Below, in pieces: positions 7,535 to 15,540 of a stretch of DNA of 52,360 nucleotides. Position numbers and translations under genes: made by a program. The stretch is from Candidatus Kapaibacterium sp. GTDB lineage: Bacteria > Bacteroidota > Ignavibacteria > Kapaibacteriales > UBA4661. How positions within the stretch are numbered: the stretch's first letter is position 1; each line of letters opens with the position of its first letter. The notes below the pieces were generated by a model. That model saw only the letters and a program-made list of their open reading frames with translations. It was not told where the DNA came from and made no database searches. The stretch lies in NCBI GenBank assembly GCA_004292595.1, contig RDXM01000129.1, forward strand, positions 1 to 52,360, in the 5' to 3' direction.

Positions 7535-8317
7535 ATGAATAGTTTCAATTCTCCGAAACAAGGCAGCATGCTGCCTTGCTCAAATCAAAGTATTCAAAAT
7601 ACAGTCAAAACTCCTCCGGCGCAAAAGGTACAGCCACTTTCCGCCGTTTTGACGATTGATATTTCTGGTTCAATGTCGTGGGGAAAAGGAAAATTTACCA
7701 ATCTCCAACTGGCGCAACAAGCCGCTTCTGCGTTTGTGCGGGCGTTGCAGTTGCCGCCGTCGGAATGCGCTGTTACGAGCTTCAATGGCATTAGCTTTAT
7801 CAATCAAGATTTTACCGCCGACCGCGCATCGTTGCTTGCTGCCATAAACGCACTTCAGCCCGACGACGGCACACATTACATGGAAGGCTTGCTGAATGAG
7901 CCGGCGAGCGGGATTCCGATTGCCAAAGCCGGACGCAACAAGCGCGTCGTAATTTTCCTCACCAACGGCTTGGGCGACGGCGACGAAGAAGCGATTGTGA
8001 AAGCGGCAAAAGACAAGACGATTGAGATTTATTGCGTTGCGGTGGGTTTGCCCGCTCCGTCGCTTTTGCGCAATATCGCTCGGCGCACAGGCGGTGTCTG
8101 CTTTGAAAATGTGAACGATTTTGTGCGGATTACGCATGTCTATCAAGCAATCGTGCAGCTTGCGCAAGGTAGAACGCCATGCGAATTTACGTGGCGCAGC
8201 GATGCTCCATGCGACACGGAAGAAAACACACTCACGGCGCGTTTGCAAAATGAAGCCGATTCCCTTGCGACAAATTTATCTTACCTATCCAGAATCTACA
8301 TACAAAACGTAGCATAA
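7535..8317 (+). CDS. vWA-domain portion of the split gene
   Basis: 260 residues. The first 18 or so (MNSFNSPKQG...) translate a palindrome-containing insert. The vWA domain then begins (SAVLTIDISGSMSWG, intact DxSGS metal site) and runs through VVIFLTNGLGDGDEEAIV to about residue 210, with a short tail ending YIQNVA. Without the upstream fragment it lacks a signal peptide, so it is probably not exported and the locus is probably decaying. The last 11 codons belong to the block duplicated at 11038, showing that this gene was the original upstream neighbour of dnaE. Confidence 0.6.
   Translation: MNSFNSPKQGSMLPCSNQSIQNTVKTPPAQKVQPLSAVLTIDISGSMSWGKGKFTNLQLAQQAASAFVRALQLPPSECAVTSFNGISFINQDFTADRASLLAAINALQPDDGTHYMEGLLNEPASGIPIAKAGRNKRVVIFLTNGLGDGDEEAIVKAAKDKTIEIYCVAVGLPAPSLLRNIARRTGGVCFENVNDFVRITHVYQAIVQLAQGRTPCEFTWRSDAPCDTEENTLTARLQNEADSLATNLSYLSRIYIQNVA
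7559..7578. repeat. Perfect 20-bp palindrome at the break point of the vWA gene
   Basis: CAAGGCAGCATGCTGCCTTG is fully self-complementary. A GTTTCG/CGAAAC pair flanks the sequence just upstream. It lies within the roughly 90 bp separating the two reading frames of the vWA gene and could be part of a small insertion that caused the frameshift. Confidence 0.6.
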
Positions 8318-8513
8318 ATTGCATTCGTGGAACTTCTTTCATTTTGTTGGCTATGGTCAAAAAACGTATTTTGTTTCCACCATAAGTTATTCGTTCAAAA
8401 AACAACTTCCCATGCCCCAATTCATCCACCTCCACAACCACACCCACTACTCCCTCTTGGACGGCGCAGCCACACCCGAAACACTGCTCAAAGCTGCATC
8501 AGAGCAGGGGCAC
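8281..8513 (+). repeat. Duplicated dnaE 5' region, copy 1
   Basis: This block holds the last 11 codons of the vWA gene, the intergenic region and the first 34 codons of dnaE. It aligns with 11038-11270, about 80 percent identical in the intergenic part by eye. It marks the left boundary of restriction-modification module 1. It was probably the original dnaE upstream region. Confidence 0.85.
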
Positions 8514-8621
8514 GATGGCTATATTCGCACCCGTGCCGAGCGTAGTAGCCGTGCGGCTTTTGAGGAGGCTTTGGCGAGTGTTTCTGTGGCGGAGGCGGAG
8601 GAGTGGGATAAAAGAGGGTGA
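8412..8621 (+). pseudogene. Truncated dnaE 5' fragment (copy 1) running into foreign sequence
   Basis: The ATG at 8412 opens with MPQFIHLHNHTHYSLLDGAA, the PHP-domain start of DnaE. Homology ends after about 34 codons (KAASEQGHD). The frame then continues with an unrelated tail (RTRAERSSRAAFEEALASVS... EEWDKRG) to a stop at 8621. That acidic tail resembles the C-terminus of small antitoxin-type proteins, but this is only an impression. It cannot function as polymerase. Confidence 0.75.
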
Positions 8622-8715
8622 GGCTAAATCTCATTGTTTTTATTGAATTTTCGCATTATATTTGCATACAAAAAGTAGCATACGCGATTTTGCAAGACAA
8701 TCACATTACCATACA

Positions 8716-9867
8716 ATGCAATCCACACTATTTGCATTAGACCAACCAAAAATGTTGGAAAATGTCTCTCCTTCGCATGGCGCAAAGGTGACGGGAACAC
8801 TCGCGCGTGTAGGAAGATATGAAGCATTGAAAGAAAAACTTGATAACGATATACTGTTCAATAATAACTGGTATGAAGTTAATACAGAACTAGAGATTGC
8901 ATCACAAACAGAATTTACTTTTTTTGACCTGTTTTCTGGTGCAGGTGGAATGTCCGTTGGCTTTAGAGATGCAGGTTTTATCAAAGTTGCAAGCATTGAG
9001 ATTGATAAAGATGCCTCTGCTACTATTCGCCGTAATTTTCCTACATCACATCATTTCGAGCAAAATATTCAAGAAATTCAAGCCGCAGAAATAGATGCCG
9101 TCGTGAAGCAGCGACACATCAATATCGTGTGTGGAGGTCCACCATGCCAAGGTTTTTCGGTTGCAGGACTGCGCAAAGCAGACGACCCGCGCAATCAACT
9201 TTTTCGTGAGTATATCCGCATTGTACAACATCTACAACCAGATTTTATTATCATGGAAAATGTACCAGGGCTTTTGACGATGCAAAATGGAGCAGTGTAT
9301 GAAGAGATTCGTCATCAACTTGGCGACGCTGGATATCCGAACATATCCGTCAGGATTTTGGAAGCCGCAGAATTTGGTGTGCCACAGCTTCGCGCACGTG
9401 TTGTTATTGTCGGCAATCGCTTGGGACTGAAAAATCCTTATCCTAAGCCGTTTGTTTCAAAGGAGCAGTATTTGACGATACACGATGCGATTGAGGATAT
9501 GAAAAATATGCCGTTTGATTCACACTGGCATCATATCGGCACAACGCACTCAAAAGAAATGGAGCAGCGTTTAGCCGCAATACCGCCTGGAGGCTCGTTG
9601 TATGATAAATTTCGTGATGCGTGGAAACGTCAATATCGCAACGCACCAAGCATGACGGTAAAAGAAAATCACGGTGGGGTTCATGTTCATTACGAACTCA
9701 ATCGGGTGCTGACGGCAAGAGAAATGGCACGGCTACAAACGTTTCCCGATGACTATATTTTTAGCGGAACATTCAAACGGGCATATTGGCAAATTGGCAA
9801 TGCTGTTCCGTGTTTGCTGGCGCGGCATATTGGTCTTGCGATTAAAACGGCTCTCCCAGCCAAATAG
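8716..9867 (+). CDS. DNA (cytosine-5) methyltransferase, type II restriction-modification
   Basis: About 383 residues. All key C5-methyltransferase motifs are present in order: motif I FFDLFSGAGG (about residue 70), motif IV GGPPCQGFS with the catalytic Cys near 144, motif VI MENVPG, motif VIII QLRARVVIVG, then ARLQTFPDDY and the motif X-like QIGNAVP. A roughly 65-residue N-terminal extension precedes motif I. An upstream TTG at 8662 is in frame, but the ATG at 8716 seems more likely. It protects host DNA against the convergent endonuclease; the two genes overlap tail to tail by 26 bp. Confidence 0.95.
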   Translation: MQSTLFALDQPKMLENVSPSHGAKVTGTLARVGRYEALKEKLDNDILFNNNWYEVNTELEIASQTEFTFFDLFSGAGGMSVGFRDAGFIKVASIEIDKDASATIRRNFPTSHHFEQNIQEIQAAEIDAVVKQRHINIVCGGPPCQGFSVAGLRKADDPRNQLFREYIRIVQHLQPDFIIMENVPGLLTMQNGAVYEEIRHQLGDAGYPNISVRILEAAEFGVPQLRARVVIVGNRLGLKNPYPKPFVSKEQYLTIHDAIEDMKNMPFDSHWHHIGTTHSKEMEQRLAAIPPGGSLYDKFRDAWKRQYRNAPSMTVKENHGGVHVHYELNRVLTAREMARLQTFPDDYIFSGTFKRAYWQIGNAVPCLLARHIGLAIKTALPAK

Positions 9868-10789
9868 CAAGCGTCCTATTCAGGGCTTTGCGCCATGCGT
9901 CAATATCGTACCAAGGGCAGCCCAAACACCCGATTTCTGCCTCCGCACCGATTTTTACTACGGGCAGTTCTCGTTCAATAAAGTTTGTAGCCCAATTGTT
10001 ATCGCCTTCTGCAAAGAAGTCAATGCCAAATATCTGCCCACGCTGATTCGTTTGAAAACACTGCCGACAGACTTCACGCTTTTGCTGATTACGTTGGTTA
10101 TCTATCAATTGAAATTTGCTGCGTATTGCTTCATCACTCATTGTTTCGGGGTTTTCGGCTTTTGTGTGAGCATCCCAACGGATTTCGGGAAATTTATGGT
10201 CGGGCAGTAAGCCCGCCTTATTTGCTCTGCTGATCTCGTACACATTCACGTATTCCAACACACGCAATGCCTTTGCACGAAAAGCCTTACTGAGTGCTTC
10301 ATAGCCTGTTTCCAAACCACGTGGAAGCGGCAACAGTAAGCGCTCCGTTTTCTGCCCAACGCGCCGACTGGCAATCGTATAGCCCATTTCTTTAATGTCC
10401 TGAATCCTGCGCTGTGGGTTGTCATTGGCGGGAAAAGCACTTGTCCATTCTAATTTTGCGAGTTCGTCGAAAAATGGTTTTGTTACCGTGCGACCGCTCA
10501 AATGCTCATTCCAATACGCTATTTCCTGCTGAATCCATATCGCACGGGCGTTGGGCTGAAAATATTCTGCAATACCTTCCAAATATGCCGCGATTGTGCG
10601 TTCATCATCAAGAAATAATCCAGTACGGCGATACTGATATGGCACGAGTCCTGACCAATACGACCTCTCCGCGCCATCAAGAAACTCAAGTTCAACATAA
10701 GATTCAGAGGCTTTTGTATGAGGCTCCGGCAGAGAAATAATGCGGATGCGAGAATTGGCGAGATATTCACGCAGAAGGTCAATACTCAT
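9842..10789 (-). CDS. Probable type II restriction endonuclease, HNH-like
   Basis: 315 residues. The C-terminal third contains DHKFPEIRW (about 197-205), then NQRNQQKREVCRQC and a second CLGC pair (Cys 241/244 and 288/291). A DH-x-x-P-E motif followed by Asn and two CxxC pairs is what a zinc-supported HNH (beta-beta-alpha-metal) nuclease looks like. The assignment rests equally on context: it pairs with a C5-methyltransferase and a controller protein, overlapping the controller by 4 bp. The recognition sequence cannot be told from sequence. Confidence 0.75.
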   Translation of the reverse strand: MSIDLLREYLANSRIRIISLPEPHTKASESYVELEFLDGAERSYWSGLVPYQYRRTGLFLDDERTIAAYLEGIAEYFQPNARAIWIQQEIAYWNEHLSGRTVTKPFFDELAKLEWTSAFPANDNPQRRIQDIKEMGYTIASRRVGQKTERLLLPLPRGLETGYEALSKAFRAKALRVLEYVNVYEISRANKAGLLPDHKFPEIRWDAHTKAENPETMSDEAIRSKFQLIDNQRNQQKREVCRQCFQTNQRGQIFGIDFFAEGDNNWATNFIERELPVVKIGAEAEIGCLGCPWYDIDAWRKALNRTLAIWLGEPF

Positions 10790-11001
10790 AATTTTGGTGT
10801 AATGACATCGGTAATGCTCACATTTAATGCCTCTGCCAAACGCTCAAGGTTACGAAGCGTAATGTTGCGCTCGGCACGTTCAATCATACCGATATAAGTA
10901 CGATGAAAACCTGCTTTATCAGCAAGTTCTTCCTGCGACAAACCCTGTCGAATACGCTCGGTGCGAACATTTTCGCCAAGAATAGTGAGAATATCAGCCA
11001 T
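10786..11001 (-). CDS. XRE-family controller (C) protein of the restriction-modification module
   Basis: 71 residues, almost entirely a helix-turn-helix domain (LSQEELADKAGFHRTYIGMI, then ERAERNITLRNLERLAEALN). Size, fold and position directly before the endonuclease, with a 4-bp overlap, match C proteins. These delay endonuclease expression until methylation is established by binding an operator upstream of their own gene. The operator would lie in 11002-11060, at the junction with the duplicated dnaE upstream block. Confidence 0.88.
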   Translation of the reverse strand: MADILTILGENVRTERIRQGLSQEELADKAGFHRTYIGMIERAERNITLRNLERLAEALNVSITDVITPKL

Positions 11002-11015
11002 GATGTTTGATTGTG

Positions 11016-11039
11016 AAAAGAACAGAATATACGTCTTTT
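11016..11039. promoter_or_regulatory. Possible C-protein operator
   Basis: AAAAGA (11016-11021) and TCTTTT (11034-11039) form an inverted repeat with a 12-bp spacer, 15 bp upstream of the controller start codon. Location fits autoregulation; the match is short and AT-rich, so this is tentative. Confidence 0.3.
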
Positions 11040-11363
11040 ACCTATCCAGAATCTACATACAAAACGTAGCATAGTTTATATTCACCGTTCTTCTTTCATT
11101 TTGTTGGCTATGGTCAAAAGCCGTATTTTGGTGCGACCACAAGTTATTCGTTCAAAACACAACTCCCCATGCCTGAGTTCATCCACCTCCACAACCACAC
11201 CCACTATTCCCTCTTGGACGGCGCAGCCACACCCGAAACACTGCTCAAAGCCGCTTCCGCACAGGGACACACAGCCGTCGCGCTCACCGACCACGGCGTG
11301 ATGTTTGGCACATTCGAGTTTTACAAAAAAGCGAAGAAGTACAATATCAAGCCCATTTTGGGC
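11038..11363 (+). repeat. Duplicated dnaE 5' region, copy 2
   Basis: The block contains the tail of the vWA gene, the intergenic region and 65 codons of dnaE. Its left part repeats 8281-8513. Its right part (11169-11363) repeats 15541-15735 with four differences in 195 bp. It separates restriction modules 1 and 2. It contains the only full copy of the old dnaE upstream region on the dnaE-proximal side, so it may hold the promoter for module 2. Confidence 0.9.
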
Positions 11364-11366
11364 TAA
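11169..11366 (+). pseudogene. Truncated dnaE 5' fragment (copy 2), 65 codons
   Basis: This encodes the first 65 residues of DnaE (MPEFIHLHNHTHYSLLDGAA to NIKPILG) with an amino-acid sequence identical to the intact gene. A TAA follows immediately at the junction with module 2. All four base differences from the intact copy are synonymous. It could make a short PHP-domain peptide, but no function is expected. Confidence 0.85.
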
Positions 11367-11456
11367 AGACGAAAATTGCTTCTTAGAATGCGGAAATATC
11401 TCTATTTTCATGGTGTCATTGCTTATCTACACTTCTTCCTCATTATCAATGTACCA

Positions 11457-12356
11457 ATGGACATTCTATCATCTGTTTCCGATATTGCTGATAATCAGAG
11501 CAATGGAGAGACTGAAAAAAACGCAAAAGCTGTTGATAAGCGAAATAAGTTAAACGAACTCACGGGTTCTGAGTGGATGCCCGAAACCAAAAGTTTCTTT
11601 TATCAAAAAGGACTTGGTGCAAAGCATCCCGATACGAAGTATGAAAAAATGCACCCCGCGCCTTTTTCCTACACAGATATTATACGACTTATTCGCTTTT
11701 TTACGAAGACAAATGACCGCGTTCTGGACCCGTTTAGCGGTATAGGTTCCACATTAAAAGCCTGTCTTGAAACCGAGCGGGATGGATTTGGTGTCGAACT
11801 AAGCGAGGATTGGTGCGCCTTGACACGAGAACGCCTTCACCAAGAAAGTGCAAAATCTATTGACAAACATCATCTCCTCTGCGAGGATAGTCGCAATCTT
11901 ACAACGCTCTTTTCAAAAGAGACGTTTGATTTTATCGTTACCTCACCACCGTATTGGAGCATTTTAGATAAAAAAGATCATAAAGCAAAAATGCGGGTCG
12001 AAGATGGCTTAGAAACCAAGTACAGTAACGATACCAGAGATTTGGGTAATATTGAATCATACTCTGATTTTTTAGAGGAGCTGCTCAATATCTGCTTTCA
12101 GTGCTATGATGTTCTCAAAAAAGGGAAGTATTTCTGTTTGATTGTCAGTGATTTTCGCCATAAGTCTCATTTTATTCCTTTCCATAGCGATTTGGTACAA
12201 GCACTTTCGCAAAATCCCAAAGCAGAACGCCAATTCATGCTCAAGGGGGTAAAAGTGCTTCTCCAAAATGCGAAAAAACTGTTCCCCTACGGCTATCCGT
12301 TCAGCTACGTCGAAAATATTCATCATCAATACATTCTTATTCTGCAAAAGCCATGA
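11457..12356 (+). CDS. DNA methyltransferase, N4-cytosine or N6-adenine (TSPPYW type)
   Basis: About 299 residues from the ATG at 11457; the frame is open further upstream (TTG 11376, ATG 11388) but that part is hydrophobic and unlike the family. Motif X-like HPAPFSYTD and motif I DPFSGIGSTLKAC (about residues 91-103) precede motif IV TSPPYW (about 162-167), so the order is X-I-IV, opposite to the next gene. SPPY favours N4-cytosine but does not exclude N6-adenine. It overlaps the following methyltransferase by 4 bp. Two methyltransferases with one endonuclease suggest an asymmetric recognition site with each strand modified separately. Confidence 0.88.
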   Translation: MDILSSVSDIADNQSNGETEKNAKAVDKRNKLNELTGSEWMPETKSFFYQKGLGAKHPDTKYEKMHPAPFSYTDIIRLIRFFTKTNDRVLDPFSGIGSTLKACLETERDGFGVELSEDWCALTRERLHQESAKSIDKHHLLCEDSRNLTTLFSKETFDFIVTSPPYWSILDKKDHKAKMRVEDGLETKYSNDTRDLGNIESYSDFLEELLNICFQCYDVLKKGKYFCLIVSDFRHKSHFIPFHSDLVQALSQNPKAERQFMLKGVKVLLQNAKKLFPYGYPFSYVENIHHQYILILQKP

Positions 12357-13210
12357 ATAGCTTGCCAAATTTGAATACGATACACAATATGGATTGCGTT
12401 GAATTTATGCAAACAATTCCTGATGCTTGTGTTGATGCCGTTATCGCCGATCCGCCCTATAATCTCAACAAAAATTTTGGCAATGACAGTGATGTGTGGA
12501 ATACCGCAGAAGATTGGGTGCAATGGTCAAAAACCTGGATTGATGAATCTCTTCGCATTTTGAAGCCGACCGGCTCTATCTTCATCTATGGTATTCACCA
12601 TTTTACGTGCTATACGCAATGCTATTTGTACGAAAAACAGATGAAGTATCGTCGGCAAATTATTTGGCACTATGAAAATGGCTTCTCCATGTATCGTAAT
12701 GCTCCTGCCGCTCACTATGAAACGCTCTTATGGTTTTCTAAAAGCAACAATTATACTTATCATCCCATTCGAGAAGCCTATAAAAGCCAAGAACGCTTGC
12801 GGCACAAAATCATCAAAAATGGCAAAATTTGGACACCACACCCTGACGGCAAACACGCCGGAGATGTTTGGAATATTCCAACTCTTGCCGGCAGGCGATT
12901 TCAGGATGAACGGACGGCGCATCCCACGCAAAAGCCCTTAGTTTTGGCTCATCGTTTAACAAAGCATTTTACAAATGAAGGAGATGTTATTTTTATACCG
13001 TTTGCTGGAAGCGGTACAGAATGTGTCAGTGCGGCTTTCCATAACCGACATTTTCTTGCAACTGAACTGAACACAGAGTATATCTCCATTGCAGAAAAAC
13101 GTCTAAAAAGCATTCAAGCTGATGTAGCAACAAGGGAGCAGAGCCATGCGACAAGTAATGCAAAAGATTATTTGATGTATGATAGACAAGTTGCCGAGAC
13201 ACTTTTTTAA
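12353..13210 (+). CDS. DNA methyltransferase, probably N6-adenine, beta class (DPPY)
   Basis: 285 residues. Motif IV ADPPYNLNKNFG is at about 33-44, then motif X HPTQKPLVLAHRL (about 193-205) and motif I PFAGSGTECVSA near 220: the IV-X-I order of beta-class amino-methyltransferases. DPPY usually goes with N6-adenine. The start ATGA overlaps the stop of the preceding methyltransferase, indicating translational coupling. The nuclease gene follows after 21 nt. The class differs from its partner, so this is not a simple tandem duplication. Confidence 0.9.
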   Translation: MNSLPNLNTIHNMDCVEFMQTIPDACVDAVIADPPYNLNKNFGNDSDVWNTAEDWVQWSKTWIDESLRILKPTGSIFIYGIHHFTCYTQCYLYEKQMKYRRQIIWHYENGFSMYRNAPAAHYETLLWFSKSNNYTYHPIREAYKSQERLRHKIIKNGKIWTPHPDGKHAGDVWNIPTLAGRRFQDERTAHPTQKPLVLAHRLTKHFTNEGDVIFIPFAGSGTECVSAAFHNRHFLATELNTEYISIAEKRLKSIQADVATREQSHATSNAKDYLMYDRQVAETLF

Positions 13211-13231
13211 ACATACTTTCCTGCTGCGACG

Positions 13232-15532
13232 ATGATTCGTATTCCAAATCCGAAGTCTGACATTTTCGAGTACATTACTATCGTATCGCTTCTTGAAGAA
13301 CATACGAAAACATCAGGACAACCAACCTTTACGTTTGATGATATTTCTCTCGTGCTTGCCTCCAAAGGAAAAATTTCCTCTCAAAAAGCTGTTGGCTCAC
13401 AGGCGGTACAAGCGAGTTTCCGAAAAGATAGAAGTCTCGACGGTGTTTTTAATCAATCGAAAGCATTATCGGAAGTGCTGCGGCTTATGGGATTGATGGG
13501 AAAGGTGGAGAATCAACACACATTCCGCCTGACGATATTCGGGCAGATTGTTGCACAATATCCTCACAACGACCATCCCGAATACAAGCGCGGTGTATTG
13601 CATTTGCTTCGTTGGTCGTTTGTCAATATGAATTTCAAGCATCCGCTTATTCAAGCGAATGCGGATTGTGATGTGAAGCCTTTTTCGGCATTAATTGCTT
13701 GCTTGCCTTCACTTGAAGGCTTTATTACAAAAGCAGAAATTAATTATGTAATTTTAACGCTCAAAACTGATAATAAAGCCGCTTGCAAGCAAGCAATCCA
13801 AGACATTCAGCGTTTACGAAAAGAGGCAGGATATTTTCACACGTACAAAAGCGTGCAGCTTCGCACGGCTCAAATCGCCGAGGCTACTGCCGATAATTAC
13901 ACCCGTATTCCTATTTCATTTCTGCAACAACTTGGTATTCTACAAAAAAAAACATGGCAGGAAGCATTACCAATACTGGGTTTAACAGAAAATGGTGAGT
14001 ATTTTCTTGGCGAGAAAAAAGCTAAAAACAGCACCGAAGTTTTTATCGCGGGTGGTCATTTCCAAGAAGTATCGGAAAAATTACATTCATCGGAAAGTGT
14101 TACATTTGCGAGGTTTGAGCGTTACTCTACTGCGGAAAAAATTGCGATGAGCATTAAGTGTTTATTAGACAGTTTCAGCGACCTACCCGCGCAAAACCCT
14201 CCACCGATACAAAGCCCCAATTTGCCTGAGAAGTATCGTACAACACCGATATATGCCTTTCCGTATCAACTCCTCACGGACAAAGAATCAATAGAATTTG
14301 AACGCTATCTTGCTTCAATGCAAAGCAGTGCCGACATCAATTTTTGGCTGCCTCATTACGCGTTACAACGCTCTGGGCAGCGCAGAATATGGTATGAATT
14401 GCCTCAAGATGTTGTTTCTATCAGGGCATCACTCCATAAACACCCCATAGCGGCAATACGACCGAAAGAAGCAGAAAACATATCGTGGACTTCGTTTTCC
14501 TGCGTAAACTGCCAACCCCGAAGATGCTGCGAATATTCGTCTGATGAATTACGCTATTCCACCACTATTTTTCAAGAAATCCCCGATAGCCAAGAAAAAC
14601 AAGTCTGCCCGACTGGTGCAATATCAATAAGCGCGGAACTTGTGCCTACCTTGGACTATAATAAGTGTATAGACTGCGGGGTCTGTATTTCTCGGTGTAA
14701 TTTTGGGGCAATTTATTACGAAAATAATGCACTCACTATTTCTACCCGCCTATCAGCACAAAACCTTACGTCGAGCGATGCCGAAGAGCCTACACAATAT
14801 TTCACATCGTTGAATGTGCCTCGTCATTACAGCATTTCCGATGACGAAGTTCTTGCGCAATGCCGAAATTTTTTCAATAAAGTCAAGACATTGCGCAAAA
14901 ACGAGTTTTATCCACTTGTGCGCAATTTGTTTCGCAGTTTAGGATTCAAAGCTAAAATTGGTCGTAGCGGAGATACGCAATGGCGGTATGATGCCTTGGT
15001 TCTTGAGCCGTTTGTCATGCCTATTGAAATCAAATCCCCCACAGAAGTTCAAGCGATTTCACCCGATGCTGTTCGCCAAGCGATTGAGAATTCTATAACG
15101 ATTGAGGGGAATCACCACCTCACTCGAAAAGCCATAAGTGCTGTTGTTGCTCTGTTGTACTCTAACGAGCGCAGTGCTTCCAAAGATATGCTCACGTCTG
15201 CCAATGATTTGCATAACATTCGGATATTGCTGGTTTCTGTGGTCGTCCTGCATTACCTGAACCTGAAAAATTTGGATAATTATTTCTTGCCTCAAGATAT
15301 TCAGTTTCTTTTCCAATCCACTATCGGGGCGTTTGACGAGGAAGCAATCAAAGAGTTTTGGCTTCACTACCTTGCACGGCGCTTAGAATTTGATGCTTTG
15401 GGTAAGGAATCTCGGTATTCAAGTGTCGCTCATGAAGTTTTTATGCCCGATGAATTTATGCTACAGGATAAGTTAAAAAGTGAAGTTGAAGCATTCAAAG
15501 CAATCTACGATTTGATTCGACCAACCAAGTAA
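13232..15532 (+). CDS. Putative restriction endonuclease: PD-(D/E)XK domain plus dicluster ferredoxin-like region
   Basis: 766 residues. Residues 1-260 look like winged-helix DNA-binding segments (FRLTIFGQIVAQYP, LGILQKKTWQEALPILGLTE). Residues 424-489 hold nine cysteines: CVNC (424, 427), a CC pair (432, 433), CPTGAIS (459) and the classical CIDCGVCISRCNFGAIYY (479, 482, 485, 489). The last four plus Cys459-Pro follow the bacterial 2[4Fe-4S] ferredoxin pattern. A PD-(D/E)XK core follows: RYDALV with Asp587, then PIEIKS with Glu599 and Lys601. It ends an operon with two methyltransferases, so a restriction function is the natural inference. Cluster binding and cleavage are untested. Its stop lies 8 nt before the dnaE start. 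Confidence 0.8.
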   Translation: MIRIPNPKSDIFEYITIVSLLEEHTKTSGQPTFTFDDISLVLASKGKISSQKAVGSQAVQASFRKDRSLDGVFNQSKALSEVLRLMGLMGKVENQHTFRLTIFGQIVAQYPHNDHPEYKRGVLHLLRWSFVNMNFKHPLIQANADCDVKPFSALIACLPSLEGFITKAEINYVILTLKTDNKAACKQAIQDIQRLRKEAGYFHTYKSVQLRTAQIAEATADNYTRIPISFLQQLGILQKKTWQEALPILGLTENGEYFLGEKKAKNSTEVFIAGGHFQEVSEKLHSSESVTFARFERYSTAEKIAMSIKCLLDSFSDLPAQNPPPIQSPNLPEKYRTTPIYAFPYQLLTDKESIEFERYLASMQSSADINFWLPHYALQRSGQRRIWYELPQDVVSIRASLHKHPIAAIRPKEAENISWTSFSCVNCQPRRCCEYSSDELRYSTTIFQEIPDSQEKQVCPTGAISISAELVPTLDYNKCIDCGVCISRCNFGAIYYENNALTISTRLSAQNLTSSDAEEPTQYFTSLNVPRHYSISDDEVLAQCRNFFNKVKTLRKNEFYPLVRNLFRSLGFKAKIGRSGDTQWRYDALVLEPFVMPIEIKSPTEVQAISPDAVRQAIENSITIEGNHHLTRKAISAVVALLYSNERSASKDMLTSANDLHNIRILLVSVVVLHYLNLKNLDNYFLPQDIQFLFQSTIGAFDEEAIKEFWLHYLARRLEFDALGKESRYSSVAHEVFMPDEFMLQDKLKSEVEAFKAIYDLIRPTK

Positions 15533-15540
15533 ATATCACC

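Noticed and set aside
8412-8621. A second DNA polymerase gene
   Set aside because: Only 34 codons of dnaE are present; the polymerase, PHP remainder and all catalytic residues are missing.
13232-15532. A stand-alone ferredoxin-dependent oxidoreductase
   Set aside because: No flavin, molybdenum or other redox domain is visible; flanking methyltransferases and the PD-(D/E)XK core point to DNA restriction.
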